From Pseudoxanthomonas gei (lineage in GTDB: Bacteria; Pseudomonadota; Gammaproteobacteria; Xanthomonadales; Xanthomonadaceae), in the NCBI RefSeq assembly GCF_010119615.1, contig NZ_QOVG01000006.1:124001-188000 (forward strand): a DNA stretch of 64,000 nt, given 5' to 3'. The notes under the pieces were generated by a model. That model saw only the letters and a program-made list of their open reading frames with translations. It was not told the origin of the DNA and did no database searches. A program made the position numbers and the translations under genes. Positions 17,557-26,886 of the stretch are shown here, in pieces (the first letter of the stretch is position 1; every line of letters begins with the position of its first letter).

Positions 17557-18510
17557 ATGATCCCGCACGAATCCAGCGATACGGTCATCCGCGCGCGCGG
17601 GCTGAGCAAACGCTTTGGAGCGATGCAGGCCGTCGATGGCGTGGACCTGAACGTACCGCGTTCCAGCGTGTATGGATTCCTTGGGCCGAACGGTTCCGGG
17701 AAATCCACCACCATCCGCATGCTGTGCGGCCTGCTGACGCCGAGCGCGGGCGAGATCGAGGTGCTGGGCCTGAAGATTCCGCAGCAGGCCGAGGAACTGC
17801 GCAAGCGTATCGGCTACATGACCCAGAAATTCTCGCTGTACGAAGACCTCACGGTGCGCGAGAACCTGGAATTTCTGGCCACCGTGCAAGGGTTGCCGAA
17901 AGACAGGCGCCGTTCGCGCATAGAGGAACTGCTTGGCGCCTACAACCTTGCCGATCGCGCCAGGCAGCTCGCCGGCACGATGAGCGGAGGACAAAAGCAA
18001 CGCCTGGCGCTTGCCGGCGCCATTGTCCACAAGCCGGAGCTGCTGTTCCTGGACGAACCCACCAGCGCGGTCGATCCGGAATCGCGTCGCGATTTCTGGG
18101 AGAAGCTCTTCGACCTGGCCGATGCCGGCACCACCATCCTCGTCTCCACCCATTACATGGACGAAGCGGAGCGCTGCCATCGCATCGCCATCCTCGATAC
18201 CGGACGCCTGGTCGCCGATGGAACGCCTGCAGACCTTACCCACGGCCTGGCCGGCCGCACTATCGGCGTGCGCGCCAGTGAGCCGCGCAAGGCACAGGCC
18301 GCCCTCCACGCCGCGCAGGGCGTAATCAGCGTGGCCCAGGTCGGCAACGACCTGCGCGTGCTGACCGACGCCGCTGCCGGAATGGAATCGCAGCTGCACG
18401 AGTTCCTGCGGTCCAGGGGCATCGCGGCGGACGTGATGCCCATAGAGCCGAACCTGGAGGACGTATTCGTTTCCGCCACCCATTCCGGGCACAAGGCGCA
18501 GGCGGCATGA
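17557..18510 (+). CDS. ABC exporter ATP-binding protein
   Basis: 317 aa. Walker A GPNGSGKST (43-51), Q-loop MTQKFSLYED, signature MSGGQ (142-146), Walker B LLFLDEPT (162-169) and H-loop STHYMDEAERC are all present. The last ~90 residues form the DUF4162-like tail of DrrA/YbhF-type exporters (single NBD). Its stop overlaps the permease start (ATGA). With the HlyD-type protein and the permease it forms an YbhGFSR-like drug or xenobiotic exporter. Confidence 0.95.
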   Translation: MIPHESSDTVIRARGLSKRFGAMQAVDGVDLNVPRSSVYGFLGPNGSGKSTTIRMLCGLLTPSAGEIEVLGLKIPQQAEELRKRIGYMTQKFSLYEDLTVRENLEFLATVQGLPKDRRRSRIEELLGAYNLADRARQLAGTMSGGQKQRLALAGAIVHKPELLFLDEPTSAVDPESRRDFWEKLFDLADAGTTILVSTHYMDEAERCHRIAILDTGRLVADGTPADLTHGLAGRTIGVRASEPRKAQAALHAAQGVISVAQVGNDLRVLTDAAAGMESQLHEFLRSRGIAADVMPIEPNLEDVFVSATHSGHKAQAA

Positions 18511-19592
18511 AGGCGCAACAGATCTTCGCGGTGATGGTGAAGGAGTTGCGGCAGATGGCGCGCGACCGGATGACCGTGGCGATGATGCTCGGCATTCCGA
18601 CACTGCAGCTGCTGCTGTTCGGCTACGCCATCAATCTGGACGTGCGTAACCTGCCTGCGGCGGTCGCCGACCTTTCCGGCACCAGCGGTTCGCGCGCGCT
18701 GACCCAGGATCTGTTCGCTACCGGCGTGATCCGGCCGGTAGCCGGCGTGCGTACGCCCCAGGAGCTGCAGACCCTGCTGCGCAAGGGCGAGATAAAGATC
18801 GGGATCGTGATTCCCTCCGATTTCGAGCGCCGCAGGATCGACGGGCGCGAGGCGTTGCAGGTCATCGTCGACGGCAGCGATACGTCGGTGCAAGCCACCG
18901 CGCGGCAGCTTGCGCAGATGCCCCTGGACGGGCGGGGGCCCAGCCGACTGCAGGGGCAGATCAGCGTGCTGCCGCTGTACAACCCGGAGCGACGTTCGGC
19001 GGTGAACGTGGTGCCGGGGCTGATAGGCGTCATCCTGACCATGACCCTGGTGATGTTCACGGCCATGGCCATCGTGCGCGAAAAAGAGCGCGGAAACCTG
19101 GAGCTGCTGATCACCACCCCTGTGTCCAGTGGCGAATTGATGGTGGGCAAGGTCCTGCCCTATATCGGCGTGGGCCTGGTGCAGACGACGGTGGTGCTGC
19201 TGCTGGGGGTGTGGCTGTTCAAGGTGCCCATCAACGGCAGCCTGTGGGGCGTGTATGGCGCGGCCATGCTGCTGATCGTCGCCAACCTGACCCTGGGCCT
19301 GCTGGTCTCCACGGCGGCCAGCACCCAGTTCCAGGCCATGCAGATGGCGTTCTTCCTGTTCCTGCCCTCAATCCTGCTGTCCGGCTTCATGTTCCCCTTC
19401 GACGGCATGCCCTGGGTGGCGCAATGGATCGCCGAAGTGCTGCCGCTGACCCATTTCGTGCGCCTGATCCGGGGCGTGGTGCTGCGAGGCGCCAGCCTGC
19501 TGGAGTTATGGCCGGACGTGCTGGCCCTGCTCGCCTTCACCGTGGTGATGATGTCGCTGGCGATCCTGCGGTTCCACAAGCGCCTGGATTGA
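18507..19592 (+). CDS. ABC-2 type permease
   Basis: 361 aa. One N-terminal helix (~22-42), a large periplasmic domain (~45-165: 'LPAAVADLSGTSGSRALTQ'), then five helices from ~170 with MAIVREKERGNLELLITTPV, the conserved ABC-2 motif. This is the YhhJ/YbhS/YbhR type, with only one permease gene, so it probably works as a homodimer. It starts within the ATPase stop codon (ATGA). Confidence 0.94.
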   Translation: MKAQQIFAVMVKELRQMARDRMTVAMMLGIPTLQLLLFGYAINLDVRNLPAAVADLSGTSGSRALTQDLFATGVIRPVAGVRTPQELQTLLRKGEIKIGIVIPSDFERRRIDGREALQVIVDGSDTSVQATARQLAQMPLDGRGPSRLQGQISVLPLYNPERRSAVNVVPGLIGVILTMTLVMFTAMAIVREKERGNLELLITTPVSSGELMVGKVLPYIGVGLVQTTVVLLLGVWLFKVPINGSLWGVYGAAMLLIVANLTLGLLVSTAASTQFQAMQMAFFLFLPSILLSGFMFPFDGMPWVAQWIAEVLPLTHFVRLIRGVVLRGASLLELWPDVLALLAFTVVMMSLAILRFHKRLD

Positions 19593-19664
19593 AAACCCAC
19601 TGCCCATGTTTCGTGGAATCCATTGGCGGGAGTCACGCATGCGCCACTGGCGGCGTGGCCGCCA

Positions 19665-21104
19665 TCAGCTGACCAGGAGTTTTCCGCGCAGCGAGTTGGC
19701 CATGACCTCGGTGACTTCCACGTCGACGAACTGGCCGATCAGGCGCGCATTGCCGGGGAAATTGACGTAGCGCATGTTCTCGGTGCGCCCGGTCAGTTCG
19801 GAAGCGTCGCGGGTGCTGTGGCGTTCCACCAGCACGCGTTGCACGCTGCCGAGCATGCCCTGCGAGATGCGGGTGGAATTGGCATTGATCGCGGCCTGCA
19901 GGCGGGCCAGCCGCTGGTGCTTCACCGACTCGGGCGTTTCGTCCTCCAGGTCCGCCGCGGGCGTGCCTGGCCGGCGTGAGTAGATGAAGGAATAGGACTG
20001 GTCGAAGCCCACGTCTTCGATCAGTTTCATGGTCTTGTCGAAATCGGCATCGGTTTCACCCGGGAAGCCGACGATGAAGTCCGAGGAGATCGAGATGTCC
20101 GGCCGCACCGCCCGCAGCTTGCGGATCTTCTGCTTGAACTCCAGCGTGGTGTAGCCGCGTTTCATCGCCGCCAGGATGCGGTCGCTGCCGGCCTGCACCG
20201 GCAGGTGCAGGTAATTGGCCAGTTGCGGCACGTCGCGATAGGCCTCGACCAGCGAGTCGGAGAATTCCAGCGGGTGCGAGGTGGTGAAGCGGATGCGGTC
20301 GACCCCTTCTATTTCAGCCATGGTCCGGATCAGCAATCCCAGGTCAGCCACTTCACCTTCGCCATACGGTCCGCGATAGGCGTTGACGTTCTGGCCCAGG
20401 AGGTTGATCTCGCGCACGCCCTTGCCGGCCAGTTGCGCGATTTCCACCAGCACGTCCTCGAACGGGCGACTGACTTCCTCGCCACGGGTATAAGGCACCA
20501 CGCAGAAGCTGCAGTACTTGCTGCAGCCTTCCATGATCGACACGAAGGCAGCCGGGCCGTCGGCGCGCGGTTCGGGCAGGCGGTCGAACTTCTCGATTTC
20601 GGGAAAGCTTATGTCCACCTGCGGCTGGCCGGATTCGCGTCGGGCGCGGATCAGTTCGGGCAGGCGGTGCAGGGTCTGCGGCCCGAACACCAGATCCACG
20701 TAGGGCGCGCGCTTGACGATGGCGGCGCCTTCCTGGGAGGCGACGCAGCCGCCCACTCCGATCAGGACCGGCTTGCCGTCCTTCTTCAGCGACTTCCAGC
20801 GGCCAAGCTGGCTGAAGACCTTTTCCTGGGCCCGCTCGCGGATGGAGCAGGTATTGATCAGGATGACGTCCGCTTCCTCGGGGTTGTCGGTCAGCTCCAG
20901 CCCGTCTGAATCGGCCAGCACGTCGGCCATCTTGGACGAGTCGTACTCGTTCATCTGGCAGCCGTGGGTCTTGATGAACAACTTGCCCCGGGCAGGCAGT
21001 GGCACGGGTGTTGCTTCTTTCGCGGTAGCTGGCTGTGGGTGTGGAAGCGGCAGCAGCGGCGCGGCGTCTGCGGCAGGCGGGGAGGTGGGGGCGATCCCGG
21101 GCAT
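19665..21104 (-). CDS. miaB: tRNA-2-methylthio-N6-dimethylallyladenosine synthase MiaB
   Basis: 479 aa. The UPF0004 domain carries the auxiliary cluster cysteines C49 ([11 protein letters not shown]), C86 (INTCSIRE) and C120 ([10 protein letters not shown]). The radical-SAM cluster is C194-x3-C198-x2-C201 (CSKYCSFC), and a TRAM domain ends the protein. It adds the methylthio group to i6A37 of tRNAs reading UNN codons. The first ~40 residues are a Pro/Ala-rich extension not usual in the family; no later Met precedes the core, so I keep ATG 21104. Converges on the ABC permease. Confidence 0.97.
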   Translation of the reverse strand: MPGIAPTSPPAADAAPLLPLPHPQPATAKEATPVPLPARGKLFIKTHGCQMNEYDSSKMADVLADSDGLELTDNPEEADVILINTCSIRERAQEKVFSQLGRWKSLKKDGKPVLIGVGGCVASQEGAAIVKRAPYVDLVFGPQTLHRLPELIRARRESGQPQVDISFPEIEKFDRLPEPRADGPAAFVSIMEGCSKYCSFCVVPYTRGEEVSRPFEDVLVEIAQLAGKGVREINLLGQNVNAYRGPYGEGEVADLGLLIRTMAEIEGVDRIRFTTSHPLEFSDSLVEAYRDVPQLANYLHLPVQAGSDRILAAMKRGYTTLEFKQKIRKLRAVRPDISISSDFIVGFPGETDADFDKTMKLIEDVGFDQSYSFIYSRRPGTPAADLEDETPESVKHQRLARLQAAINANSTRISQGMLGSVQRVLVERHSTRDASELTGRTENMRYVNFPGNARLIGQFVDVEVTEVMANSLRGKLLVS

Positions 21105-21320
21105 GGTGGGTAATCCAGGCGGGTTTTGGCGGAAGAGGCGCCTAGTTTAGCGGGGGGCGCCAAGCCATGCGGCCGCCTTGGCATGCGGCTGGCGTTTGCT
21201 TAGGCAAAGCCGCTACAACCGGCGCGTGCAATGAGAAGTGGGTCACCCTCCGCTTCCTGGAGAAATCCTTTTGTCGCACAAGCACTTGGCAATCACCGGT
21301 TTACTTGGGACACTCCGCGC

Positions 21321-22274
21321 ATGAAGGGGGCTTCTCGAAGATTTGCGCTGCTGGCGCTGGCGGCCATGACGGCTGTGCTGGCATTGCCCGCTGCTGCCGG
21401 CACGCTATACAAGTGCACCGGCGCCGACGGCGTGCCGAGCTATGTCAGCAAGCGCATCGGCGGCTCCAGTTGCCAGGTGATCAGCCGGTATTCGCCTGGC
21501 CGGTCCGGCGGCTCGGCCATGTCCGCGCCCGTCGCTACCCGGGTTTCCTTGCCCGCAACGCCAGTTACCGCCACCGGCATGGCCGGCACGGGTTCGGTCA
21601 TCACCCCAGTGGAATCCTCTTCGGCCAAGGTCGGGAGTACGGCCTCCGCCATGGCCACGACCCCGCCGCGGGCCGGAAATACCCGGCGGGTAGTCAGCGG
21701 GCAGGTCTACTCCTATATCAAGGATGGCGTTCGCCATTACACCAGCACCAAGCCCAGGGGCGCTGGCATGGTCGCGATCGCCAGCGTCCGCACCATCAAG
21801 TACAGCTTCATCGAAACCTGTTTCGCATGCGCCGCCAATCCGGGTGTCAATTTCGGCACCTTGCGCTTGAACACCGCGTCCTACCAGGCCGAGATCGCAG
21901 CCGCGGCCCGCGATTACGGCGTGGACGAGGCCATCGTGCGCGCCATCATCCACGCCGAATCCTCGTTCAATCCCATGGCGCTGTCGCACGCCGGCGCGCA
22001 GGGCCTGATGCAGCTGATGCCGGGCACGGCCCGTCGTTTCGGGGTCACCAATTCCTACGATGCCAGCCAGAACATCCGTGGGGGCGTGCAATACCTGGCC
22101 TTCCTGCTGAAGCGCTTCAATGGAAACCTGACCCTCGCCGCCGCCGGCTACAACGCGGGCGAGGGTGCGGTTGATCGCCATGGCGGCGTGCCGCCGTACC
22201 AGGAAACCCAGCGCTACGTGGTCCGGGTAGGGCAGCTGGCGGACCGTTATCGGGGCGCGGTCGGCGCACGTTGA
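21321..22274 (+). CDS. Soluble lytic murein transglycosylase with DUF4124-like N-terminus
   Basis: 317 aa. Signal peptide (to ~AAAG26), a DUF4124-like module GTLYKCTGADGVPSYVSKR, a Ser/Thr/Pro linker, a second similar module (QVYSYIKDGVRHYTSTK, 128-144), then an SLT domain (~185-310). That domain has the catalytic Glu213 in IHAESSFNP and the family blocks AGAQGLMQLMPGTA and AAAGYNAGEGAV. It cleaves peptidoglycan to 1,6-anhydro-muropeptides in the periplasm. ATG 21321 is chosen because it begins the signal peptide; the longer frame from 21231 adds an unlikely leader. Confidence 0.92.
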   Translation: MKGASRRFALLALAAMTAVLALPAAAGTLYKCTGADGVPSYVSKRIGGSSCQVISRYSPGRSGGSAMSAPVATRVSLPATPVTATGMAGTGSVITPVESSSAKVGSTASAMATTPPRAGNTRRVVSGQVYSYIKDGVRHYTSTKPRGAGMVAIASVRTIKYSFIETCFACAANPGVNFGTLRLNTASYQAEIAAAARDYGVDEAIVRAIIHAESSFNPMALSHAGAQGLMQLMPGTARRFGVTNSYDASQNIRGGVQYLAFLLKRFNGNLTLAAAGYNAGEGAVDRHGGVPPYQETQRYVVRVGQLADRYRGAVGAR

Positions 22275-22291
22275 ACGCCTGCAGGCGTTCA
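22272..22291. terminator. Perfect 20-bp palindrome at the stop codon of the transglycosylase
   Basis: TGAACGCCTGCAGGCGTTCA is self-complementary over all 20 bases and begins with the stop codon itself. As RNA it gives an 8-bp stem with a TGCA loop. There is no T-tract, so it is at best a weak terminator or an mRNA-stabilising hairpin. Confidence 0.4.
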
Positions 22292-22324
22292 GGCACCCAC
22301 AAGTCATTGATTTACCGGCCAACG

Positions 22325-22354
22325 TTGTCGGTTGATTAAGGCTTCCGTTACAAT
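22325..22354 (+). promoter_or_regulatory. Candidate sigma-70 promoter of petABC
   Basis: TTGTCG (22325-22330) and TACAAT (22349-22354) are separated by 18 bp, ~80 bp upstream of petA and downstream of the transglycosylase hairpin. This is the only good -10 hexamer in the gap. Confidence 0.5.
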
Positions 22355-22436
22355 TTCCCATCTTTTGTGGTCCTCGCCCGAGTAACGGCGACGGCTTTGG
22401 CAGCCTTTTGCTACCTAATGTTTTGCGGAGTGCCGG

Positions 22437-23057
22437 ATGGCAAATGATGGGGTCAATGAGCCTGTGAATACGGGCCGACGCCGGTTCCTGACCGCGACCA
22501 CGGCTGTGGTGGGCGCGGTGGGTGCCGGATTTGTAGCAGTACCGTTCATAAAGTCCTGGAATCCCAGTGCAAGGGCCAAGCTGGCCGGTGCGCCGGTGAC
22601 GGCGGATCTGACCGGTTTGCAGGAAGGCCAGCGCCTGGTCTTCGAGTGGCGCGGCCAGCCGATCTGGATCGTCAAGCGTTCCAAGGCGATCCTGGACGCG
22701 TTGCCCACCCTGGACGGGCGCCTGCGCGATCCCGAGTCCACCAACAAGGAACAGCAGCCGGAATACGTGCTGAAGGGCAACCCCGAGTTCCGTTCGGTCA
22801 AGCCGGACATCTCGGTACTGGTTGGCCTGTGCACGCACCTGGGTTGCTCGCCGGAGATGGTCGCGGAGATCAAGCCCGAGCCGTACGACCCGGAATGGAA
22901 GGGCGGCTATTTCTGCCCCTGCCACAAGTCGCGCTTCGACATGTCCGGACGCGTGTTCCAGGGCGTTCCCGCACCCATCAACCTGCTGGTGCCGCCGCAC
23001 TATTACCAGGACGACAACACCATCGTGATTGGTCTCGATCCACAGGGGGCCGCGTAA
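22437..23057 (+). CDS. petA: Ubiquinol-cytochrome c reductase iron-sulfur (Rieske) subunit
   Basis: 206 aa. The N-terminus has a Tat-like GRRRFL followed by one membrane helix (~19-38) that anchors the subunit. The 2Fe-2S ligands are in CTHLGC (132-137) and CPCHKS (160-165), both complete. It oxidises ubiquinol at the Qo site and passes an electron to cytochrome c1. First gene of petABC; petB starts 3 nt after its stop. Confidence 0.97.
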   Translation: MANDGVNEPVNTGRRRFLTATTAVVGAVGAGFVAVPFIKSWNPSARAKLAGAPVTADLTGLQEGQRLVFEWRGQPIWIVKRSKAILDALPTLDGRLRDPESTNKEQQPEYVLKGNPEFRSVKPDISVLVGLCTHLGCSPEMVAEIKPEPYDPEWKGGYFCPCHKSRFDMSGRVFQGVPAPINLLVPPHYYQDDNTIVIGLDPQGAA

Positions 23058-23060
23058 GCC

Positions 23061-24329
23061 ATGGCCAACAACATCATCACCCGCACCGCGGGCAACGTAG
23101 TGGAATGGTTCAACGCGCGAACCCCCGGCCTGTTGCCGGTCTATCGCAAGCACATGACCGAGTACTACGCGCCGAAGAACTTCAATTTCTGGTACTACAT
23201 GGGCTCGCTGGCCATGCTGGTGCTGGTCAACCAGATCGTCACCGGCATCTTCCTGACGATGCACTTCAAGCCGTCGGCGGCCGAAGCCTTTTCGTCGGTC
23301 GAATACATCATGCGCGACGTCGAGTGGGGCTGGCTGATCCGCTACATGCACAGCACCGGCGCCTCGCTGTTCTTCATTGTCGTGTACCTGCACATGTTCC
23401 GCGGCCTGATCTACGGCAGCTACCAGAAACCGCGCGAGCTGGTCTGGATCCTGGGCATGCTGATCTACCTGGTGCTGATGGCCGAAGCCTTCATGGGCTA
23501 CGTGCTGCCGTGGGGCCAGATGTCTTTCTGGGGCGCCAAGGTCATCATCTCGCTGTTCGGCGCCATCCCGGTGATCGGCAATGGGCTGACCGAATGGATC
23601 ATGGGCGACTACCTGCCCGGCGATGCCACCCTCAACCGCTTCTTCGCCCTGCACGTGATTGCACTGCCGCTGGTGTTGCTGTTGCTGGTCGTGCTGCACC
23701 TGGGCGCGTTGCATGAGGTGGGTTCGAACAATCCCGAAGGCGTCGACGTCAAGCATGGTCCCAAGGGCAACCGCTGGTCGCCGACGGCGCCCAAGGACGG
23801 CATTCCCTTCCACCCCTACTACACGGTCAAGGACCTGGTCGGTGTCGGCTTCCTGCTGATCATCGCCGCATTCATCATCTTCTTCATTCCGGCGGTGGGT
23901 GGCTGGTTCCTGGAGCACGACAACTTCACCGAAGCCAACCGGCTGGTGACCCCGGCGCACATCAAGCCGGTCTGGTACTACACGCCTTACTACGCGATGT
24001 TGCGCGTGATTCCGCAGAAGCTGATCGGCGTCATCGTGATGTTCTCCGCCATTGCCGTCCTGTTCCTGGTGCCATGGCTGGACCGCGGCAAGGTCAAGTC
24101 GATCAAGTTCCGCGGCCTGGCCTACAAGATCGCCATTGGAATCTTCGCATTCAGCTTCATCTACCTGGGCAAGATCGGCGCAGGGCCGGGTACCGATCCG
24201 GTCGAGACCATCGTGGGTCGCGTGCTGACCGTGCTGTATTTTGGCTTCTTCATCTTCCTGTGGGTCTACACATACTTTGGTTTCGAGAAAACCAAGCCGG
24301 TGCCGGAACGGGTGACGACGCATGACTAA
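23061..24329 (+). CDS. petB: Cytochrome b of the bc1 complex
   Basis: 422 aa polytopic protein. Conserved parts are WNFWYYMGSLAM-like helix A, helix B with heme-ligand His in RYMHSTGASLFFIVVYLHMF, the GYVLPWGQMSFWGAKVI block and a helix D His pair (FFALHVIALPLVLL). The Qo-site element is present as PVWYYTPYYAML. It carries both b hemes. The stop overlaps the petC start by 8 nt, as expected of a coupled operon. Confidence 0.97.
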   Translation: MANNIITRTAGNVVEWFNARTPGLLPVYRKHMTEYYAPKNFNFWYYMGSLAMLVLVNQIVTGIFLTMHFKPSAAEAFSSVEYIMRDVEWGWLIRYMHSTGASLFFIVVYLHMFRGLIYGSYQKPRELVWILGMLIYLVLMAEAFMGYVLPWGQMSFWGAKVIISLFGAIPVIGNGLTEWIMGDYLPGDATLNRFFALHVIALPLVLLLLVVLHLGALHEVGSNNPEGVDVKHGPKGNRWSPTAPKDGIPFHPYYTVKDLVGVGFLLIIAAFIIFFIPAVGGWFLEHDNFTEANRLVTPAHIKPVWYYTPYYAMLRVIPQKLIGVIVMFSAIAVLFLVPWLDRGKVKSIKFRGLAYKIAIGIFAFSFIYLGKIGAGPGTDPVETIVGRVLTVLYFGFFIFLWVYTYFGFEKTKPVPERVTTHD

Positions 24330-25080
24330 GAACCTGATTTCGCGCAAGCTCGCCGCGCGCCTGGCCGTGTTCCTCGGCGCAATGCTGCTGACACTGTCGG
24401 TGTCCGCGGCCGAAGGTGGCGACACGCTGCAGGCCGGCAACGACCTCAGCGACCGGGCCTCGCTGCAGCGTGGCGCACAGCTGTACATGAACAACTGCTC
24501 CGGCTGCCATTCGCTCAAGTACCTGCGCTATTCGCGCATGGCCGAGGACCTGGGCCTGACCGAGGAAGAGGTGATGACCAACCTCAACTTCACCGGTGCC
24601 AAGTTCGGCGAACAGATCCTGGTGTCCATGCCGCATGATCCGGCCACCAAGTGGTTCGGCAAGATGCCGCCCGACCTGAGCCTGATTGCACGCGTCCGCG
24701 GCAGCGACTGGATCTACACGTACCTGAAGTCGTTCTACCTGGACGAAAGCCGTCCGGTGGGCTGGAACAACAAGCTGTTCCCGAATGCATCCATGCCCAA
24801 TCCGTTGTGGCAGATGCAGGGAATGCAGCACGCGGAACTGAGCGAGCCGGATGCAGTCGGCGAACGCCACGTCGAGGGACTGACGCTGGCACAGCCGGGC
24901 AGCCAGACCCCCGCACAGTTCGACCAGACCGCGCGTGACATCACCAACTTCCTCGAGTATGCCGGCGAACCTGCCGCCCTGAAGCGCCAGAGCATGGGTG
25001 TGTGGGTGATCCTGTTCCTGGTGGCGTTGACTTTCCTGGCCTTCCTGCTCAAGCAGGAATACTGGAAGGACGTCCACTAA
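24322..25080 (+). CDS. petC: Cytochrome c1 of the bc1 complex
   Basis: 252 aa. Signal peptide (to ~SAA30), a c-type heme site CSGCH (59-63), conserved MPPDLSLIARVRGSDWIY, a Met-containing FPNASMPNPLW region as axial-ligand candidate, and a C-terminal anchor helix (~228-245). It receives electrons from the Rieske centre and passes them to a soluble cytochrome. Overlaps petB. Confidence 0.97.
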   Translation: MTKNLISRKLAARLAVFLGAMLLTLSVSAAEGGDTLQAGNDLSDRASLQRGAQLYMNNCSGCHSLKYLRYSRMAEDLGLTEEEVMTNLNFTGAKFGEQILVSMPHDPATKWFGKMPPDLSLIARVRGSDWIYTYLKSFYLDESRPVGWNNKLFPNASMPNPLWQMQGMQHAELSEPDAVGERHVEGLTLAQPGSQTPAQFDQTARDITNFLEYAGEPAALKRQSMGVWVILFLVALTFLAFLLKQEYWKDVH

Positions 25081-25235
25081 GCGGATTTTCCAGCCGATTC
25101 GTGGCGGTGCGCGAATCAATGGGGCGGGCCGGAACACGGCCCGGCTGGAACATTCCTACTCGAGGCCGTGGCGACCGTCAGCAAAGGGCTGCCGGCGTCG
25201 ATGCGACCGGCGGTTCCGGTCGTTCGGAGAGCCAG

Positions 25236-25871
25236 ATGGCTGCGAGTCCTCGTATGCGAAATACCTTGACCCTGTTTTCTTCTGTTGACGACGTGCTTTG
25301 CCATCGCGTGCGACTGGTGCTGGCGGCCAAGGGCGTGACTTACGATCTGGTGCCGGTGGATGCGCAGAATCCGCCTGAAGACCTGATCGACCTCAATCCC
25401 TACCATTCCGTGCCCACGCTGGTGGAGCGCGACCTGGTGCTGTATGCCGCCTCGGTGGTCAGTGAATATCTGGACGAGCGCTACCCGCATCCGCCCTTGA
25501 TGCCGGTCGACCCGTTGTCGCGGGCGCGCCTGCGCCTGGCGATGCTGCGCCTGGAACACGACTGGGTGCCCCAGGTACAGGCCATCCAGATGGGCAACAA
25601 GGCCCAGGCTGAGGCCGGGCGCAAGCGACTGAAGGAACTGCTGACTGCTTCGGTGCCGCTGTTCAAGGCCTACAAGTTCTTCCTGAATCCGGAAATGAGC
25701 CTGGCCGACTGCGCCATGGCGCCAATTATCTGGCGCCTGCCTTCGCTGGACATCCCGCTGCCCAAGGACGGCAAGGCCATCGAGGACTACGGCAACCGCA
25801 TCTTCCGCAATCCCGGGTTCGTGCGCAGCCTGACCGACCAGGAAAAGCGCCTGCGCGAGATCCCGGCCTGA
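25236..25871 (+). CDS. sspA: Stringent starvation protein A (GST-fold regulator)
   Basis: 211 aa with a thioredoxin-like N-terminus (LTLFSSVDDVLCHRVRLVLAAKG) and GST C-domain, including NPYHSVPTLVERDLVLYAA. SspA binds RNA polymerase and acts in stationary-phase and stress regulation; it lacks GST activity in E. coli. The open frame reaches back to 25002 within petC, but ATG 25236 with GGAG 7 nt before it is clearly the start. petABC-sspA-sspB is a common gammaproteobacterial order. Confidence 0.95.
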   Translation: MAASPRMRNTLTLFSSVDDVLCHRVRLVLAAKGVTYDLVPVDAQNPPEDLIDLNPYHSVPTLVERDLVLYAASVVSEYLDERYPHPPLMPVDPLSRARLRLAMLRLEHDWVPQVQAIQMGNKAQAEAGRKRLKELLTASVPLFKAYKFFLNPEMSLADCAMAPIIWRLPSLDIPLPKDGKAIEDYGNRIFRNPGFVRSLTDQEKRLREIPA

Positions 25872-25997
25872 TCAGTCGGGGGTGAAGCGGCGGCGTCGCT
25901 GCTGGAAATGGTGAAGACAAGCACATTGCTTTACCCTTCCCGGGCGGCGCAGCCGGCGACTTCCCGGTTCGCGAAGCGGACGACCTGACCTCAAACG

Positions 25998-26441
25998 ATG
26001 ACCGATGAAACACCACGCATGACCAGCCATCGTCCGTACCTGTTGCGGGCGCTGTCCGAGTGGATTGCCGACAACGACATGACGCCGCACCTGCTGGTCG
26101 ATGCCACGCATGCCGGAGTGCAGGTGCCTCCCAGCTCGGTGAAGGAAGGCAAGGTGGTGCTGAATATCGCCGAGCGCGCGGTGGTGCGGCTGCAGATCGA
26201 CAACAGCTCGGTCAGCTTCAGTGCGCGCTTTGGCGGGGTCAGCTATCCCGTCATGGTGCCGATTTCCGCCGTGCTTGCCATCTACGCGCGGGAAACCGGG
26301 CAGGGCATGGCGCTGCCCGACGAGATTGGTGGTGCCACCACCGGCCCAGGGGATGACGATGAGCCACCTTCGCCCGCAACACCCTCCGACGAAGGCGCGG
26401 GCAGGCCTGCGAAACGCCCGCACCTGCGCGTCGTGAAGTAA
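25998..26441 (+). CDS. sspB: ClpXP adaptor SspB (stringent starvation protein B)
   Basis: 147 aa. The N-terminal SspB domain (~8-105) contains RPYLLRALSEWIADNDMTPH and the VVLNIAERAV and ARFGGVSYPVMVPI strands that cradle the ssrA tag. After a flexible acidic/Pro linker the protein ends PHLRVVK, the ClpX-binding XB motif. It delivers ssrA-tagged proteins to ClpXP. Met8 is an alternative start. Confidence 0.95.
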   Translation: MTDETPRMTSHRPYLLRALSEWIADNDMTPHLLVDATHAGVQVPPSSVKEGKVVLNIAERAVVRLQIDNSSVSFSARFGGVSYPVMVPISAVLAIYARETGQGMALPDEIGGATTGPGDDDEPPSPATPSDEGAGRPAKRPHLRVVK

Positions 26442-26553
26442 TACCGCCCCGCACGCAGGAACGGGCCTTGCCCGCGATGCTTGCGGGCTGCTGCTTCTCT
26501 ACCCAAAGGCATCGTGGGCCGGACCTGGCCCCTAGGACGCTACGACGCACAGC

Positions 26554-26880
26554 TCAGTGCAGGTTGATCGGTGCCACGCTCGGCCTGACCGGTCCGACAA
26601 AGGACACCAGCCGCTCGCCCCGCAGGACCATGCGACCCACATGGCGGTCGACGCCATCGTAGGAGTATTCGAAGCGGAAGTTGCGTTCGAAGCCCAGGCG
26701 ACCATCCTCGCCGCGCCGGACGCGGATGCCCGAGGCGTGCACGGATTCGTCCAGCCACAGCACCTCGGCAGCGGAACACGCATTGCGCCCCAGTTGCTTG
26801 GCGTGTTCGGCAGCCGCGCGCGCGGCGTTCCAGTAGGCGAACAGCGCCGCCCCGGCGATCATCAGGATAATCAGGGTCAT
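26554..26880 (-). CDS. DUF3301 domain-containing protein
   Basis: 108 aa with an N-terminal membrane helix (LIILMIAGAALFAYW) and the DUF3301 core (EHAKQLGRNACSAAEVLWLDESV; FRFEYSYDG.DRHVGRMVL). The family is gammaproteobacterial, and its function is unknown. It starts 6 nt after the nadC stop, so it is the last gene of a Trm112-nadC-DUF3301 transcript. Confidence 0.88.
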   Translation of the reverse strand: MTLIILMIAGAALFAYWNAARAAAEHAKQLGRNACSAAEVLWLDESVHASGIRVRRGEDGRLGFERNFRFEYSYDGVDRHVGRMVLRGERLVSFVGPVRPSVAPINLH

Positions 26881-26886
26881 CGGCGG

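Noticed and set aside
17310-17804. Minus-strand frame containing an SFPRRRKPG-like peptide
   Set aside because: This peptide is the usual translation of the dispersed CGTCATTCCCGCG repeat, not a gene.
21405-24518. Minus-strand open frame of 1037 codons across the transglycosylase and petAB
   Set aside because: Antisense to several well-identified genes, with His/Gln-rich composition and no motif.
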